A stretch of 64,000 bases of DNA, taken from positions 620,001 to 684,000 of the forward strand of contig NZ_CP025429.1 of assembly GCF_002848345.1 (NCBI RefSeq), in the 5' to 3' direction. The position numbers and the translations under genes are program-made. This document shows positions 46,917 to 56,890 of this stretch, one piece after another. The stretch's first letter is position 1; each line of letters begins with the position of its first letter. This DNA is from Chromobacterium sp. ATCC 53434 (GTDB taxonomy: Bacteria; Pseudomonadota; Gammaproteobacteria; Burkholderiales; Chromobacteriaceae). Under the pieces are notes generated by a model. It ran no database searches. It was not told where the DNA came from and was given only the letters and a program-made list of their open reading frames with translations.

Positions 46917-47261
46917 GGTGTATCGGCTCCTGGCCGGGCGGACTTGGATCCTCCCCGGTTGCAATGGTGCAGCGCAATAAACGTTTGTTGCGAAATAGTA
47001 AAGATTAGCAATATTGTAAAGACTGCGCTACTGGCTGGGCGCGGATAGGCCGAAAATTGCCGTTGGCCGTCGCGGGAAAGGCATCCGGCGCCGGTTTGCC
47101 CGCGGTCAATATGGCGCCGGCCGGGCCGGGCCATGATGACGAGCCGCGAACGCCGGCCGCCGGCCGGGCAAATTCCGCCGCGATCGCGTAATCTGGCGGG
47201 CGCAAGCTCCCCGCGACGGCGGGCCGGCGCCTATCGACATCGTTTCCGAGGACAAGCGCGC
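46917..47261. promoter_or_regulatory. Divergent nadA / PatZ-like intergenic region with a palindrome
   Basis: This 345-bp gap has an A/T-rich core (about 46970-47030), unusual for the window, which probably holds the nadA promoter. Inside it CAATAAACGTTTGTTG (46975-46990) is a 16-bp palindrome with one mismatched pair, 59 bp before nadA, a plausible operator. The right half (47060-47261) is GC-rich with no gene I can support; GAGGA at 47248-47252 is the ribosome site of the next gene. Confidence 0.4.
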
Positions 47262-49937
47262 ATGAGGCCGCACTACCTGACTCCGCTGTTTTCCCCGCGC
47301 ACCGTGGCCGTGGTCGGCGCCAGCGACCGCCCAGGCTCCATCGGCCAGGCGGTGTTCGCCAGTCTGCTGGCCGGTTCTTTCCAGGGGAAGCTGTTCCCGG
47401 TCAATCTGAACCACAAGGTGGTCGGCGGCATGCCGGCGGTGGCCTCGGTGCGGCTGATCGACGAGCCGGTCGAGCTGGCGGTGGTGGTGACCGCGATACG
47501 CTCGCTGCCGGCCATCATCAAGGATTGCGGCAAGAAGGGCGTCAAGGCGGTGCTGCTGGCCAAGGAGTTTTCCGACAGCGAGTTGCTGGAGCGGGAGCTG
47601 GTCAACGAGGCGCTGGAGATCGCGCGCCACTTCGGCATCCGCATCCTCGGACCCAATGTGCTGGGGCTGATGCGGCCGGTGGCCGGCTTCAACGCCAGCA
47701 ACTACAGCGGCAAGGTGCGTCCCGGCAATCTGGCGCTGGTGTCGGAATCGTCGGCGCTGTGCGCGGCGATGCTGGATTGGGCCGACAGCAAGGAGATCGG
47801 CTTTTCCAGCGTGATTTCGCTGGGCGGGGCGCTGGATGTCGGCTTCGGGGAGATTCTCGACTATCTGGTCGCGGACAGCGCCACCCAGGGCATTCTGTTG
47901 CACGTGCACCACATCCATGACGCGCGCCGTTTCATGTCGGCGCTGAGGGCCGCCGCGCGCACCAAGCCGGTGGTGGTGATCAAGTCCGGCCGTTTCGAAG
48001 CCGCCGGCGGCGGCCAGACCCACGCCAGCAATCTGGTGGCCAGCGGCGACGCCTTCGACGCCGCGCTGGCGCGGGCCGGCGTGCTCAGGGTATCGTCTAT
48101 CGCCCAGTTGTTCACCGCCGCCAAGGTGCTGGCGGCGAACTACCGCGTCGGCGGCAAGCGGCTGGCCATCGTCTCCAACGGCTTCGGCCCCGGCATGCTG
48201 GCGGCCGACAGCGCCATCGACTACGGCATCGAGCTCGCCCAGTTGGGCGAGCAGACCATAGGCCTGCTGGACGGCGTGCTGCCGCGCAACTGGTCGCGGC
48301 GCAATCCGCTCGACATCATCGGCGACGCCAGTCCGATGCGTTTTCGCACCGCGGTCAAGGCCTGCGTCGACGATCCCGGCGTCGACGCGGTGATGGTGAT
48401 CTTCACGCCGCAGGCCGGCACCGACCACCTGACCACCGCCCAGCTGATGATAGGCCTGCAGCGCGAGACCGCGAAGCCGCTATTCCTGTCCTGGCTCGGC
48501 GACGCCAAGGTGTCGGAGAGCCGCGAATTGTTTTCCAAGGCCAAGTGCGCCCACTTCCGCGCGCCGGAGTACGGCATCGAGGTCTTCCGCCATCTGGCGG
48601 CCTATCAGCGCAACCAGCAGCTGCTGCTGCAGACGCCGGGGCCGCTGGAGGGCAGGCGGGCCGAGCCGGACGTCGCGGCGGCGCGCAAGGTGATGGACGC
48701 GGCGCTGGCCGAGGGCAGGGAGATTCTGTCGGAGCGGGAGTCCAAGCAGGTGCTGGCGGCCTTCGGCATTCCGGTCAATCCGACGGCGCTGGCCCGCAAC
48801 GCCGACCAGGCGGTCAGGCAGGCGGTCAAGATAGGCTATCCGGTGGTGCTGAAGATCGATTCGCCGGACATCGTCTACAAATCCGACGTCGGTGGCGTCG
48901 AGCTCAATATCAGCAACGAGGCCACGCTGCGCGGCGCCTTCGACGCCGTCGTCGGCCGCGCGAGGCAGGCGCGGCCGGACGCCCGCATCGATGGCGTGAC
49001 GGTGCAGCCTATGCGCAAGCGCCGCTTCGCGCGCGAACTGATCGTCGGCGTCGCGCGCGATCCCGCCTTCGGCCCGGTGATCGCCTTCGGCGCCGGCGGC
49101 ATCGCGGTGGAGGTGATGCGCGATCTGGCGTTGTCGCTGCCGCCGTTGAACGACTATCTGGTCGACAGCATGATCAGCCAGACCCGCATCGGCCAATTGC
49201 TCGGCCCGTTCAAGAACCTGCCCCCGGTCGATGTGGACGAGTTGCGCCACGTGCTGTTGAAAGTGTCGGAGATGGTGTGCGAGCTGCCGCAGCTGAGGGA
49301 GATGGACATCAATCCGCTGGTGGCCGACGAGCAGGGCGTGATCGCGCTGGACGCGCGCATCTTCGTCGGGCCGGCGCGCGCCGATCTGAAACGCTACGGC
49401 CACATGGCCATCATGCCTTATCCGACCCACATGATGGTGTGCGCCAAGCTGTCGGACGGCACGCCGGTGATGATACGGCCGATCCGGCCCGAGGATGCCG
49501 ACATGCAGCAGGCCTTCGTCCGCAACCTGTCGGAGGAGAGCCGCTACAACCGCTACCTGTCCAGCATCAAGCAGCTGTCGCAGAGTATGCTGGTCCGCTT
49601 CACCCAGCTCGACTACGACCGCGAGATGGCGCTGGCGATGACGCGCGACGGCGAGGCCGGCGAGGAAATGCTGGCGGTGGCGCGCTTCATCACCGATCCG
49701 GACAACGAGGCCTGCGAGTTCGCGCTGGAGGTGGCCGACAACTGGCAGGGGCGGGGCATAGGCAATCTGTTGATGCAGGCCTTGTTCGACGCGGCGCGCG
49801 AGCAGGGCCTGACGACGATGCGCGGCGAGGTGCTGGCCGGCAACAAGGCGATGCTGAAACTGATGCATAAACTGGGATTTAGCGCCGAGCCGCATCCCGA
49901 GGACAGGGCGCTGACGCTGGTGCTGAAAACGCTGTAA
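47262..49937 (+). CDS. PatZ-like protein: ADP-forming acyl-CoA synthetase-type domains fused to GNAT acetyltransferase
   Basis: Proteins of this architecture (Pat/PatZ/YfiQ) acetylate lysines of metabolic enzymes, for instance acetyl-CoA synthetase, and so control them. The 891-residue protein has a CoA-binding domain (LFSPRTVAVVGASDRPGSIG), succinyl-CoA-ligase-like domains with QTHASNLVASGDAF, an ATP-grasp part (GYPVVLKIDSPDIVYKSDVG) and a C-terminal GNAT domain (MIRPIRPEDADM, then DNWQGRGIGNLLMQALFD). The ATG follows CCGAGGACA. The acetylation target is unknown. Confidence 0.92.
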   Translation: MRPHYLTPLFSPRTVAVVGASDRPGSIGQAVFASLLAGSFQGKLFPVNLNHKVVGGMPAVASVRLIDEPVELAVVVTAIRSLPAIIKDCGKKGVKAVLLAKEFSDSELLERELVNEALEIARHFGIRILGPNVLGLMRPVAGFNASNYSGKVRPGNLALVSESSALCAAMLDWADSKEIGFSSVISLGGALDVGFGEILDYLVADSATQGILLHVHHIHDARRFMSALRAAARTKPVVVIKSGRFEAAGGGQTHASNLVASGDAFDAALARAGVLRVSSIAQLFTAAKVLAANYRVGGKRLAIVSNGFGPGMLAADSAIDYGIELAQLGEQTIGLLDGVLPRNWSRRNPLDIIGDASPMRFRTAVKACVDDPGVDAVMVIFTPQAGTDHLTTAQLMIGLQRETAKPLFLSWLGDAKVSESRELFSKAKCAHFRAPEYGIEVFRHLAAYQRNQQLLLQTPGPLEGRRAEPDVAAARKVMDAALAEGREILSERESKQVLAAFGIPVNPTALARNADQAVRQAVKIGYPVVLKIDSPDIVYKSDVGGVELNISNEATLRGAFDAVVGRARQARPDARIDGVTVQPMRKRRFARELIVGVARDPAFGPVIAFGAGGIAVEVMRDLALSLPPLNDYLVDSMISQTRIGQLLGPFKNLPPVDVDELRHVLLKVSEMVCELPQLREMDINPLVADEQGVIALDARIFVGPARADLKRYGHMAIMPYPTHMMVCAKLSDGTPVMIRPIRPEDADMQQAFVRNLSEESRYNRYLSSIKQLSQSMLVRFTQLDYDREMALAMTRDGEAGEEMLAVARFITDPDNEACEFALEVADNWQGRGIGNLLMQALFDAAREQGLTTMRGEVLAGNKAMLKLMHKLGFSAEPHPEDRALTLVLKTL

Positions 49938-49970
49938 GTGGCCTGTCCGGCACAGACCCGCATTAAGCGC

Positions 49971-50000
49971 TTGCAAGATAAGGGAAAACTGCCCTAAAAT
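49971..50000 (+). promoter_or_regulatory. Promoter of rpsP-rimM-trmD-rplS
   Basis: TTGCAA (49971-49976) and TAAAAT (49995-50000) with an 18-bp spacer lie 40 bp before rpsP, a good position for the operon promoter. Confidence 0.65.
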
Positions 50001-50039
50001 CGTGGGCTTTTCTATATCCGTTTTCAAGGACAATCGACA

Positions 50040-50291
50040 ATGGTAGTGATTCGTCTGGCCCGCGGCGGCGCCAAGAACCGTCCGTTCTACAACATCGTGG
50101 TGACCGATTCCCGCAACCGTCGTGACGGTCGCTTCATCGAGCGCGTTGGCTTCTACAACCCGGTAGCCAACGAGAAGCAAGAGCGCGTCCGCTTCACCAT
50201 GGACCGTCTGAACTACTGGGTCGGCGTTGGCGCCCAGCTGTCCGACTCCGTTGCCAAGCTGCTGAAAGAGCAGAAAGTCGTAGCCGCTTAA
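50040..50291 (+). CDS. rpsP: 30S ribosomal protein S16
   Basis: S16 is a small-subunit assembly protein. The 83-residue sequence is typical: [40 protein letters not shown] and [20 protein letters not shown]. The length matches E. coli S16 (82). It is the first gene of the conserved rpsP-rimM-trmD-rplS operon and has its own promoter just upstream. Confidence 0.99.
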   Translation: MVVIRLARGGAKNRPFYNIVVTDSRNRRDGRFIERVGFYNPVANEKQERVRFTMDRLNYWVGVGAQLSDSVAKLLKEQKVVAA

Positions 50292-50325
50292 TCCGGCTAT
50301 CCGACATCAAGACGGAATTGGGCGC

Positions 50326-50835
50326 ATGCGCGACGAAGATCTCGTAGTAATGGGCTTTGTGCGCGGCGCCTTCGGTATCAAGGGCTGGGTGAAAATCCAC
50401 GCCGATACCGAATACGCTGACAGCCTGTTCGACTACCCGACCTGGTGGTTGGGAAAAAGCGGCAGCTGGAAGCCGTACGCATTCGAAAACGGCGCGCTCC
50501 AGCCCAAGGCCCTTGCGGCCCAGCTGGAAGGCGTCGAGGACCGCGACGCGGCCGAGTCGCTGCGCGGCATGCAGATCGCCGTTCCGCGCAGCGAGCTGCC
50601 GGAAGCCGGCGACGGCGAATACTACTGGACCGATCTGATCGGCCTGGCAGTGCTGAACCAGCAGGGCGAGATGCTGGGCAAGGTGGACAACCTTCTTGAA
50701 ACCGGCGCCAACGACGTGCTGGTGGTGAAGGACGACGCCGGCCAGCAGCGGCTGATCCCGTTTGTGGATCAGCACGTGCTGGAGGTGGTTCCGGCCGAAG
50801 GCCGCATCTTGGTGGACTGGGGTCTGGATTACTGA
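50326..50835 (+). CDS. rimM: Ribosome maturation factor RimM
   Basis: RimM helps assemble the 30S head and binds S19. The 169-residue protein has the N-terminal beta barrel start [37 protein letters not shown], and the PRC-barrel half [20 protein letters not shown] with [18 protein letters not shown]. The length is typical (E. coli 182). Its stop overlaps the trmD ATG by one base. Confidence 0.97.
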   Translation: MRDEDLVVMGFVRGAFGIKGWVKIHADTEYADSLFDYPTWWLGKSGSWKPYAFENGALQPKALAAQLEGVEDRDAAESLRGMQIAVPRSELPEAGDGEYYWTDLIGLAVLNQQGEMLGKVDNLLETGANDVLVVKDDAGQQRLIPFVDQHVLEVVPAEGRILVDWGLDY

Positions 50836-51602
50836 TGCAGATCGACGCGGTGACGCTGTTCCCCGAGATGTTCGACTCGATTGCCCGCTTTGGCGTCAGC
50901 CAGCGGGCGCTCGACTTGGGCCTCTGGCATTTTCAGGCCTGGAATCCGCGCGATTTCACCCACGACAATTATCGGCGGGTGGATGACCGGCCTTACGGCG
51001 GCGGTCCCGGCATGGTGATGCAGATCGAGCCGCTGGAGCAGGCGATAGCCGCCGCGCGCGCGCGTCAGCGCGAAGCCGGCGTCGAGGCCAGCCACGTGGT
51101 CTACCTGTCGCCGCAAGGCGTCAGGCTCAGCCACGCCAAGGCGGAGGAGCTGTCGCAGCGGCCGGGCCTGATCCTGCTGTGCGGCCGCTACGAAGGCATA
51201 GACGAGCGTTTGATCGCCACCGAGGTCGATGAGGAAATCTCGATCGGCGACTATGTGCTGTCCGGCGGCGAATTGCCGGCGATGGTGCTGGCCGACGCGG
51301 TGGTGCGCTTGTTGCCGGGCGTGCTGAACGATGCGCAATCGGCGTACGAAGACTCATTCGTGGACGGTCTGTTGGACTGTCCGCACTACACCCGACCCGA
51401 AGAGTATCGGGGCATGCGGGTGCCGGACGTGCTGTTGTCCGGTAATCATGCCCTGATCGCCAAATGGCGGCTCAAGCAGTCGCTGGGCAGGACGTGGAAG
51501 CGTCGGCCCGAGCTGCTGCAGGACCGCGTTTTGACAAAACAGGAATCTCGGCTGCTGGCGGAGTACCAGCAGGAACAAGATATCCGCAAAAAACCGGAGT
51601 AA
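50835..51602 (+). CDS. trmD: tRNA (guanine37-N1)-methyltransferase TrmD
   Basis: TrmD makes m1G37 in tRNAs and prevents frameshifting. The 255-residue protein has the SPOUT knot motifs: FHPRQ-like [64 protein letters not shown] and the C-terminal Asp-containing linker [22 protein letters not shown] [19 protein letters not shown]. The length equals E. coli TrmD (255). It is coupled to rimM by a one-base overlap. Confidence 0.98.
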   Translation: MQIDAVTLFPEMFDSIARFGVSQRALDLGLWHFQAWNPRDFTHDNYRRVDDRPYGGGPGMVMQIEPLEQAIAAARARQREAGVEASHVVYLSPQGVRLSHAKAEELSQRPGLILLCGRYEGIDERLIATEVDEEISIGDYVLSGGELPAMVLADAVVRLLPGVLNDAQSAYEDSFVDGLLDCPHYTRPEEYRGMRVPDVLLSGNHALIAKWRLKQSLGRTWKRRPELLQDRVLTKQESRLLAEYQQEQDIRKKPE

Positions 51603-51605
51603 AAC

Positions 51606-51974
51606 ATGGATCTGATCCAGAAACTCGAGCAAGAAGAAATCGCCCGCCTGGGCAAGACCCTGCCGGAATTCGCCCCGGGCGATACCGTCGTGGTTCAAGT
51701 CAAGGTGAAGGAAGGCAACCGCGAGCGTCTGCAGGCTTACGAAGGCGTTGTGATCGCCAAGCGTAACCGCGGCCTGAACAGCGCGTTCACCGTGCGCAAG
51801 ATGTCCGCCGGCGAAGGCGTTGAGCGTACCTTCCAGACCTACTCCCCGCTGGTGGCTTCCGTTGAAGTGAAGCGCCGCGGCGACGTGCGTCGCGCCAAGC
51901 TGTACTACCTGCGTGGTCGTACCGGCAAGTCCGCACGCATCAAGGAAAAACTGCCGGCCCGCAAGCAGGGTTAA
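51606..51974 (+). CDS. rplS: 50S ribosomal protein L19
   Basis: L19 sits at the interface of the two ribosomal subunits. The 122-residue protein is typical: [14 protein letters not shown] [60 protein letters not shown], and the basic end [20 protein letters not shown]. It begins three bases after trmD. Less GC-biased codons mark high expression. A strong terminator closes the operon. Confidence 0.99.
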
Positions 51975-52000
51975 TCCTGCCGGCGACAGCCGCTATCATC

Positions 52001-52032
52001 AAAGCGCAAGGCCTGGCCTTGCGCTTTTTTTA
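52001..52032 (+). terminator. Terminator of rpsP-rimM-trmD-rplS
   Basis: AAAGCGCAAGG and CCTTGCGCTTT form a perfect 11-bp stem around CCTGG-type loop bases, followed by seven T. It lies about 27 bp after the rplS stop and just before ogt. Confidence 0.9.
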
Positions 52033-52046
52033 TTGGGAGTGGGGCA

Positions 52047-52511
52047 ATGGACTATCGGGTGGTGATCGCCGCGCCGTTCGGCCGGCTGGGCGTGCGTTGC
52101 GAGGCCGGCGAGTTGCGCGAGCTGCGTTTCCTGCCGGCGGGCGCGGCCTTGCGGCCGCCCGAGCCGGGCAGTCTGGAGGCGGAGGCGGCGCGGCAGCTGG
52201 ACGCCTATTACGCCGATCCGCGCCATGTCTTCACCGTGCCGTGGCGCTTGCTCGGCACGCCGTACCAACTGCGGGTGTGGGACAGGATTTCGGCGATACC
52301 GTGCGGCGAGACCCGTCGCTACCTGGACCTGTCCCGGGACTTGTCGTCGTCGCCGCGCGCCGTCGGCGGCGCCTGCGGCCGCAACCCGATTCCCATCATC
52401 GTGCCCTGCCATCGGGTGGTGGCGAGCGCGGGTCTCGGCGGCTTCAACCAATCCACCGGCGACGAGACGCTGGGCATCAAGAAATGGCTGCTGCGGCATG
52501 AGCTCGGATAA
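52047..52511 (+). CDS. ogt: Methylated-DNA-[protein]-cysteine S-methyltransferase
   Basis: Ogt-type proteins repair O6-alkylguanine by moving the alkyl group to an active cysteine. The 154-residue protein has the active site IIVPCHRVVAS with Cys121, the DNA-binding helix region TPYQLRVWDRISAIPCGETR and VGGACGRNPIP, with GLGGFNQSTGDETLGIKKWL after the active site. No Ada-type regulatory domain is present. It overlaps xerD by 14 bp and the two are probably cotranscribed. Confidence 0.93.
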   Translation: MDYRVVIAAPFGRLGVRCEAGELRELRFLPAGAALRPPEPGSLEAEAARQLDAYYADPRHVFTVPWRLLGTPYQLRVWDRISAIPCGETRRYLDLSRDLSSSPRAVGGACGRNPIPIIVPCHRVVASAGLGGFNQSTGDETLGIKKWLLRHELG

Positions 52512-53385
52512 GGACAGCATCGACGCCTTCCTCGACCAGCTGTGGTTGCAGGACGGGCTGTCGCAGAACACGCTGGCCGCCTACCGCCGCGACCTGTCCA
52601 AGCTGGCCGCCAGGCTGGCCGAGGCGGGCGCCACGCTGCAGGCGGCCGGCCCGGCCGAGCTGGAGGGCGCGCTGCTGGCCGGCGTGGCCAGCGAGAAGCC
52701 GGCCACCCGCGCCCGACTGACGTCGGCGCTGCGCCGCTATTACCAGCATCTGCTGCACAGCGGCGCCCGCGCCGAGGACCCCAGCGCGCGGCTGGCGGCG
52801 CCGAAGCAGGGGCTGCGGCTGCCCAAGTCGCTGTCCGAAGTCGACGTCGAGGCGCTGCTGGACGCGCCGGACACGGCGACGCCGCTGGGCCTGCGCGACC
52901 GGGCGATGCTGGAGGTGCTGTACGCCAGCGGCCTGCGGGTGTCGGAGCTGGTCGGCATGACGCTGAACCAGCTGAACCTGCTGGACGGGGTGGTGAAGAC
53001 GATGGGCAAGGGCAGCAAGGAGCGGCTGGTGCCGCTCGGCGAGATCGCCCAGGACTGGCTGCTGCGCTATCTGAAGGAGGCGCGGCCGCTGCTGCTGGCC
53101 GGCCTGCCGTGCGACGCGGTCTTCGTCACCCAGCGCAAGGCCGGCATGACGCGGCAGATGGCCTGGCATCTGATTTCGCAGTACGCGGCCCGCCAGGGCC
53201 TGGCCAAGGTCAGCCCGCACATGCTGCGCCACGCCTTCGCCACCCATCTGGTCAATCACGGCGCCGATCTGCGCGTGGTGCAGCTGCTGCTGGGCCACGC
53301 CGACATCTCGACGACCCAGATCTACACCCATGTCGCGCGGGAGCGCTTGAAGCAGCTGCACGCCCGTCATCATCCGCGCGGCTGA
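52498..53385 (+). CDS. xerD: Site-specific tyrosine recombinase XerD
   Basis: XerD, with XerC, resolves chromosome dimers at dif. The 295-residue protein has the N-terminal SAM-like core-binding domain (IDAFLDQLWLQDGLSQNTLA) and the catalytic domain with Arg147 (YASGLRVSELVG), Lys171/174 (GKGSKERLVPL), His241 and Arg244 (SPHMLRHAFATHL), His267 (LLGHADISTTQ) and the nucleophile Tyr276 (IYTHVARERL). Length and motifs match XerD (E. coli 298). It is a core gene here, not part of a mobile element. Confidence 0.95.
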   Translation: MSSDKDSIDAFLDQLWLQDGLSQNTLAAYRRDLSKLAARLAEAGATLQAAGPAELEGALLAGVASEKPATRARLTSALRRYYQHLLHSGARAEDPSARLAAPKQGLRLPKSLSEVDVEALLDAPDTATPLGLRDRAMLEVLYASGLRVSELVGMTLNQLNLLDGVVKTMGKGSKERLVPLGEIAQDWLLRYLKEARPLLLAGLPCDAVFVTQRKAGMTRQMAWHLISQYAARQGLAKVSPHMLRHAFATHLVNHGADLRVVQLLLGHADISTTQIYTHVARERLKQLHARHHPRG

Positions 53386-53414
53386 GGCCGGCGCGGGTCG
53401 AGGACCGAAACAAA

Positions 53415-53436
53415 AACGCCCGCTTGCGCGGGCGTT
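53415..53436 (-). terminator. Terminator between convergent xerD and clpA
   Basis: AACGCCCGC and GCGGGCGTT form a perfect 9-bp stem with a TTGC loop. On the minus strand it is followed by TTTTTG after the stem, fitting clpA; it may also end xerD on the plus strand. Confidence 0.82.
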
Positions 53437-53454
53437 CGTTCTGGCGGGTTTGGA

Positions 53455-55731
53455 TCAAACCGGTTCGGCCGCCAGCGCGCTCTGGTCGAACAGCAGTTCC
53501 ACCTTGTCGTCGGCGACGGTGACGGTGACCTCGCCGCCGGCCACCAGCCGGCCGAACAGCAGCTCGTCGGCCAGCGCCTTGCGCAGCGTGTCCTGGATCA
53601 GGCGGGCCATCGGACGCGCGCCCATCAGCGGGTCGAAGCCGTTCTTCGCCAAGTAGCGGCGCAGCTCGTCGGTGAAGTGGATGTCGACGTGCTTCTCCGA
53701 CAACTGCTGCTCCAGCTGCATCAGGAACTTGTCCACCACCTGCAGGATGATCTGCTCGTCCAGCACGCCGAACGGGATGATGGCATCCAGACGGTTGCGG
53801 AACTCGGGGCTGAACAGCCGCTTGATGTCGCCCATCTCGTCGCCGGCCGCCTTGGTCTGGGTGAAGCCCAGAGACGGCTTGGACAACGATTCTGCGCCGG
53901 CATTGGTGGTCATGATCAGCACCACGTTGCGGAAGTCCGCCTTGCGGCCGTTGTTGTCGGTCAGCGTGCCATGATCCATCACCTGCAAGAGCACGTTGTA
54001 GATGTCCGGATGCGCCTTCTCGATCTCATCCAGCAGCACCACCGCGTACGGATGCTTGTTGATGGCCTCGGTCAGCTGGCCGCCCTGCTCGAAGCCGACA
54101 TAGCCCGGAGGCGCGCCGATCAGCCGCGACACCGCATGGCGCTCCATGTACTCGGACATGTCGAAGCGGATCAGCTCGACGCCGAGGATGTAGGCCAGCT
54201 GGCGCGCCAGTTCGGTCTTGCCGACGCCGGTGGGGCCGGAGAACAGGAACGATCCGATCGGCTTCTGCGGGTTGCCGAGGCCGGAGCGGGTCATCTTGAT
54301 CGCGCTGGCCAGCCCCTCGATCGCCTTCTCCTGGCCGAACACCACGTTCTTCAGGTCGCGCTCCAGGTTCTTCAGCACGTTCTTGTCGTCGCTGGAAACC
54401 GTCTTCGGCGGAATGCGGGCGATCTTGGCGACGATCTCCTCGATCTCCGACTTGTTGATCACCTTCTTCTGCCGCGACTTCGGCAGAATCTTCTGCGCGG
54501 CGCCGGCCTCGTCTATGACGTCGATGGCCTTGTCCGGCAGGTGGCGGTCGTTGATGTAGCGCGCCGACAGCTCGGCCGCGGTGGACAGCGCCGACTGCGT
54601 GTACTTGACGCCGTGGTGGGCTTCGAAGCGCGACTTCAGGCCCTTCAGGATCTCCACCGTCTGCTGCACCGTCGGCTCGGTGACGTCTATCTTCTGGAAA
54701 CGGCGGGACAGCGCGTTGTCCTTCTCGAAGATGCCGCGGTACTCGTTGTACGTCGTCGCGCCTATGCAGCGCAGGCTGCCGTTGGACAGCGCCGGCTTCA
54801 GCAGGTTGGACGCGTCCAGCGTGCCGCCCGACGCCGCGCCGGCGCCGATCAGCGTGTGGATCTCGTCGATGAACAGGATGGCGTTGCTGTCGTCGGTCAG
54901 CTGCTTGATCACCGCCTTCAGCCGCTGCTCGAAGTCGCCGCGATACTTGGTGCCGGCCAACAGGGCGCCCATGTCCAGCGCGTAGACGGTGGACTTGGAC
55001 AGGATGTCGGGCACTTCGCCGGCGACGATGCGGCGGGCCAGGCCCTCGGCGATCGCCGTCTTGCCGACGCCGGCCTCGCCGACCAAGAGCGGATTGTTCT
55101 TGCGGCGACGACACAGGATCTGCACCGTGCGCTCAAGCTCGTGCTCGCGGCCGATCAAGGGATCGATCTTGCCGTCGCGCGCCATCTGGTTGAGGTTCTG
55201 GGTGTAGTTCTCCAGCGCCCCGCCCGGACCGGTGGCCTGTTCCTCCCCCTCGGCCTCGCCGCTGCTGTCGCGCGGCTCCTGCGGCGGCTGCTGCGACCGC
55301 TGCTTGGTGATGCCGTGCGAGATGAAGTTGACGACGTCGAGCCGCGAGATGCCTTGCTGGTGCAGATAGTACACCGCGTGCGAATCCTTCTCGCCGAAGA
55401 TGGCGACGAGGATGTTGGCGCCGGACACTTCCTTCTTGCCCGACGACTGCACGTGCAGGATCGCGCGTTGAATCACGCGCTGGAAACCCAGGGTGGGCTG
55501 GGTTTCGACTTCGGCCTCGCCGGGCACGGTGGGGGTGTGCTCGTCGATGAAGTCGGTCAGCTGCTTCTTCAGTTGGTCGATATTCGCCCCGCAGGCTCGC
55601 AACACTTCTGCGGCCGACGGATTGTCGGTCATCGCGAGCAGCAGATGCTCCACGCTGATGAACTCGTGGCGCTTGCGCCGTGCGTCCATGAACGCCATAT
55701 GCAGGCTTACTTCAAGCTCCTGGGCAATCAT
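53455..55731 (-). CDS. clpA: ATP-dependent Clp protease ATP-binding subunit ClpA
   Basis: ClpA is the AAA+ unfoldase that feeds ClpP, with substrates delivered by ClpS for the N-end rule. The 758-residue protein, equal in length to E. coli ClpA, has two N-terminal Clp_N repeats ([20 protein letters not shown]), the first AAA module with Walker [20 protein letters not shown] and Walker [16 protein letters not shown], and the second with [20 protein letters not shown] and [11 protein letters not shown]. An IGF/IGL-type ClpP loop is not checked in detail. ATG 55731 overlaps the clpS stop. Confidence 0.98.
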   Translation of the reverse strand: MIAQELEVSLHMAFMDARRKRHEFISVEHLLLAMTDNPSAAEVLRACGANIDQLKKQLTDFIDEHTPTVPGEAEVETQPTLGFQRVIQRAILHVQSSGKKEVSGANILVAIFGEKDSHAVYYLHQQGISRLDVVNFISHGITKQRSQQPPQEPRDSSGEAEGEEQATGPGGALENYTQNLNQMARDGKIDPLIGREHELERTVQILCRRRKNNPLLVGEAGVGKTAIAEGLARRIVAGEVPDILSKSTVYALDMGALLAGTKYRGDFEQRLKAVIKQLTDDSNAILFIDEIHTLIGAGAASGGTLDASNLLKPALSNGSLRCIGATTYNEYRGIFEKDNALSRRFQKIDVTEPTVQQTVEILKGLKSRFEAHHGVKYTQSALSTAAELSARYINDRHLPDKAIDVIDEAGAAQKILPKSRQKKVINKSEIEEIVAKIARIPPKTVSSDDKNVLKNLERDLKNVVFGQEKAIEGLASAIKMTRSGLGNPQKPIGSFLFSGPTGVGKTELARQLAYILGVELIRFDMSEYMERHAVSRLIGAPPGYVGFEQGGQLTEAINKHPYAVVLLDEIEKAHPDIYNVLLQVMDHGTLTDNNGRKADFRNVVLIMTTNAGAESLSKPSLGFTQTKAAGDEMGDIKRLFSPEFRNRLDAIIPFGVLDEQIILQVVDKFLMQLEQQLSEKHVDIHFTDELRRYLAKNGFDPLMGARPMARLIQDTLRKALADELLFGRLVAGGEVTVTVADDKVELLFDQSALAAEPV

Positions 55732-56051
55732 CAGTTTTCCTCCATTACGCACTGAAGCGGATGCTGATGCGCTTTCGCATATTGCAACACCTGCTCGACC
55801 TTCGTGGCGGCCACGTCTTTGGTATAAACGCCACACACGCCGTGACCTTGCGTGTGGACTTGCAGCATGACGTGTGTGGCTTTCTCGCGGTTCAAGTGAA
55901 AGAACTGCTGAAGAACCTGCACCACGAAGTCCATTGGGGTAAAATCATCGTTCAATAACAACACCTTATACATCGGGGGAGGGTTTTCCCTAACCCGTGA
56001 CGCCTCAATCTGGGCATCGTCTTTGACCGAGGTGGACATGTCGACTTTCAT
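55731..56051 (-). CDS. clpS: ClpS adaptor protein
   Basis: ClpS binds ClpA and delivers N-end-rule substrates. The 106-residue protein has a flexible N-terminal tail, then [20 protein letters not shown] with the conserved Asn-Asp-Asp and Met residues, the HxxG-like [20 protein letters not shown] and a final [20 protein letters not shown]. The length matches E. coli ClpS (106). Its TGA shares one base with the clpA ATG, so translation is coupled. Confidence 0.97.
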   Translation of the reverse strand: MKVDMSTSVKDDAQIEASRVRENPPPMYKVLLLNDDFTPMDFVVQVLQQFFHLNREKATHVMLQVHTQGHGVCGVYTKDVAATKVEQVLQYAKAHQHPLQCVMEEN

Positions 56052-56263
56052 GGAAACGGTGCCTCACTTCAATTTTGGTTCCCCCTGACTTTTTTTCAAG
56101 GGGGCAAGTAAGACCGCTATCACTTGACGCCGTCGCCGGGCTTGCGTAGAAATGCAGCTGGTGCTTGGCTTAACTGTTTGGCATTTTTCGCCATGGGATT
56201 TGTCAAACTCTATTAAGCTCTAAGTTGGTCGGCTTCACCAGCCTTTTTTTGCAAGGAAGTTAA

Positions 56264-56467
56264 ATGGCATTTGGTACCGTGAAGTGGTTCAATGACGCAA
56301 AAGGCTTCGGCTTTATTACCCCGGACGAAGGTGGCGAGGATTTGTTCGCTCATTTTTCGGCCATCAACATGCAAGGCTTCAAGACTCTGAAAGAGGGTCA
56401 ACGTGTAAGCTTTGAAGTGGTGTCCGGCCCGAAGGGGAAGCAGGCGTCCAATATCCAGAACGCGTAA
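56264..56467 (+). CDS. Cold-shock domain protein (CspA family)
   Basis: This 67-residue RNA chaperone has the cold-shock domain with RNP1 ([11 protein letters not shown]) and RNP2 (DLFAHFSAI), plus [18 protein letters not shown] at the start. Such proteins bind single-stranded RNA or DNA. The A+T-rich 210-bp leader (56052-56263) is long, as in cold-regulated csp genes, and contains a run of seven T near 56244. A GGAAG ribosome site lies just upstream of the ATG. Whether it is cold-inducible cannot be seen. Confidence 0.95.
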   Translation: MAFGTVKWFNDAKGFGFITPDEGGEDLFAHFSAINMQGFKTLKEGQRVSFEVVSGPKGKQASNIQNA

Positions 56468-56518
56468 TCGCGTTATTGGGTCGGTCCACCGTGCGGTGGA
56501 CTGGTGGAAATATTCTCG

Positions 56519-56548
56519 AAGCCCGCTTCCGGCGGGCTTTTCATTTTT
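56519..56548 (+). terminator. Terminator of the cold-shock gene
   Basis: AAGCCCGC and GCGGGCTT form the stem with a short loop, followed by TTTCATTTTT. A second perfect hairpin (GTCCACCG/CGGTGGAC, 56483-56500) precedes it. Confidence 0.85.
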
Positions 56549-56843
56549 CCGGCCGTGTGCCTGGATATCCTGTCTGGCCAAGCGGGAAGACCGACGATCA
56601 AGCATGATCGGCGGCGCCGAATGGCCGATGCGCTGTTTCCCCGAGCCGGCGGCGCGAGCCGCGTCCCATCGTCCTGTCCCTGGTATGCCAATCCGCTGAA
56701 ACCGGCAAGTCCGAACCCATTGCGTTTTTCCATCGTAGATTGGCCGAGGCCGGCTTTTTCCCGGTCCTTCAGCCAGGTACCCGTTCGTTCGCCGGCGCAT
56801 CGCGGCGCCGGAGTCGGGGCGGCGGGCGGGGACGAGCGGGCAT
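56549..56843. other. Intergenic stretch without a supportable gene
   Basis: The roughly 300 bp between the cold-shock gene terminator and the icd terminator hold only short open frames. They read as low-complexity Arg/Pro/Ser sequences without a ribosome site or recognisable motif. I see no repeat, tRNA or promoter here. Confidence 0.5.
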
Positions 56844-56872
56844 GAAAAAGCCCCCGGCGAAGACCGGGGGCC
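56844..56872 (-). terminator. Terminator of icd
   Basis: On the minus strand GCCCCCGG and CCGGGGGC form the stem with a TCTTCG loop, followed by TTTTTCATG. It lies about 20 bp after the icd stop. Confidence 0.88.
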
Positions 56873-56890
56873 GGGGCGAATCGACCGCTA

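Noticed and set aside
52498..53385. Tyrosine recombinase as a sign of a mobile element
   Set aside because: The protein is a standard XerD beside housekeeping genes; no attachment repeats, tRNA target or phage genes are nearby.
56504..56845. 113-codon frame after the cold-shock gene
   Set aside because: It starts before the cold-shock terminator, has no ribosome site and looks like random GC-rich sequence.
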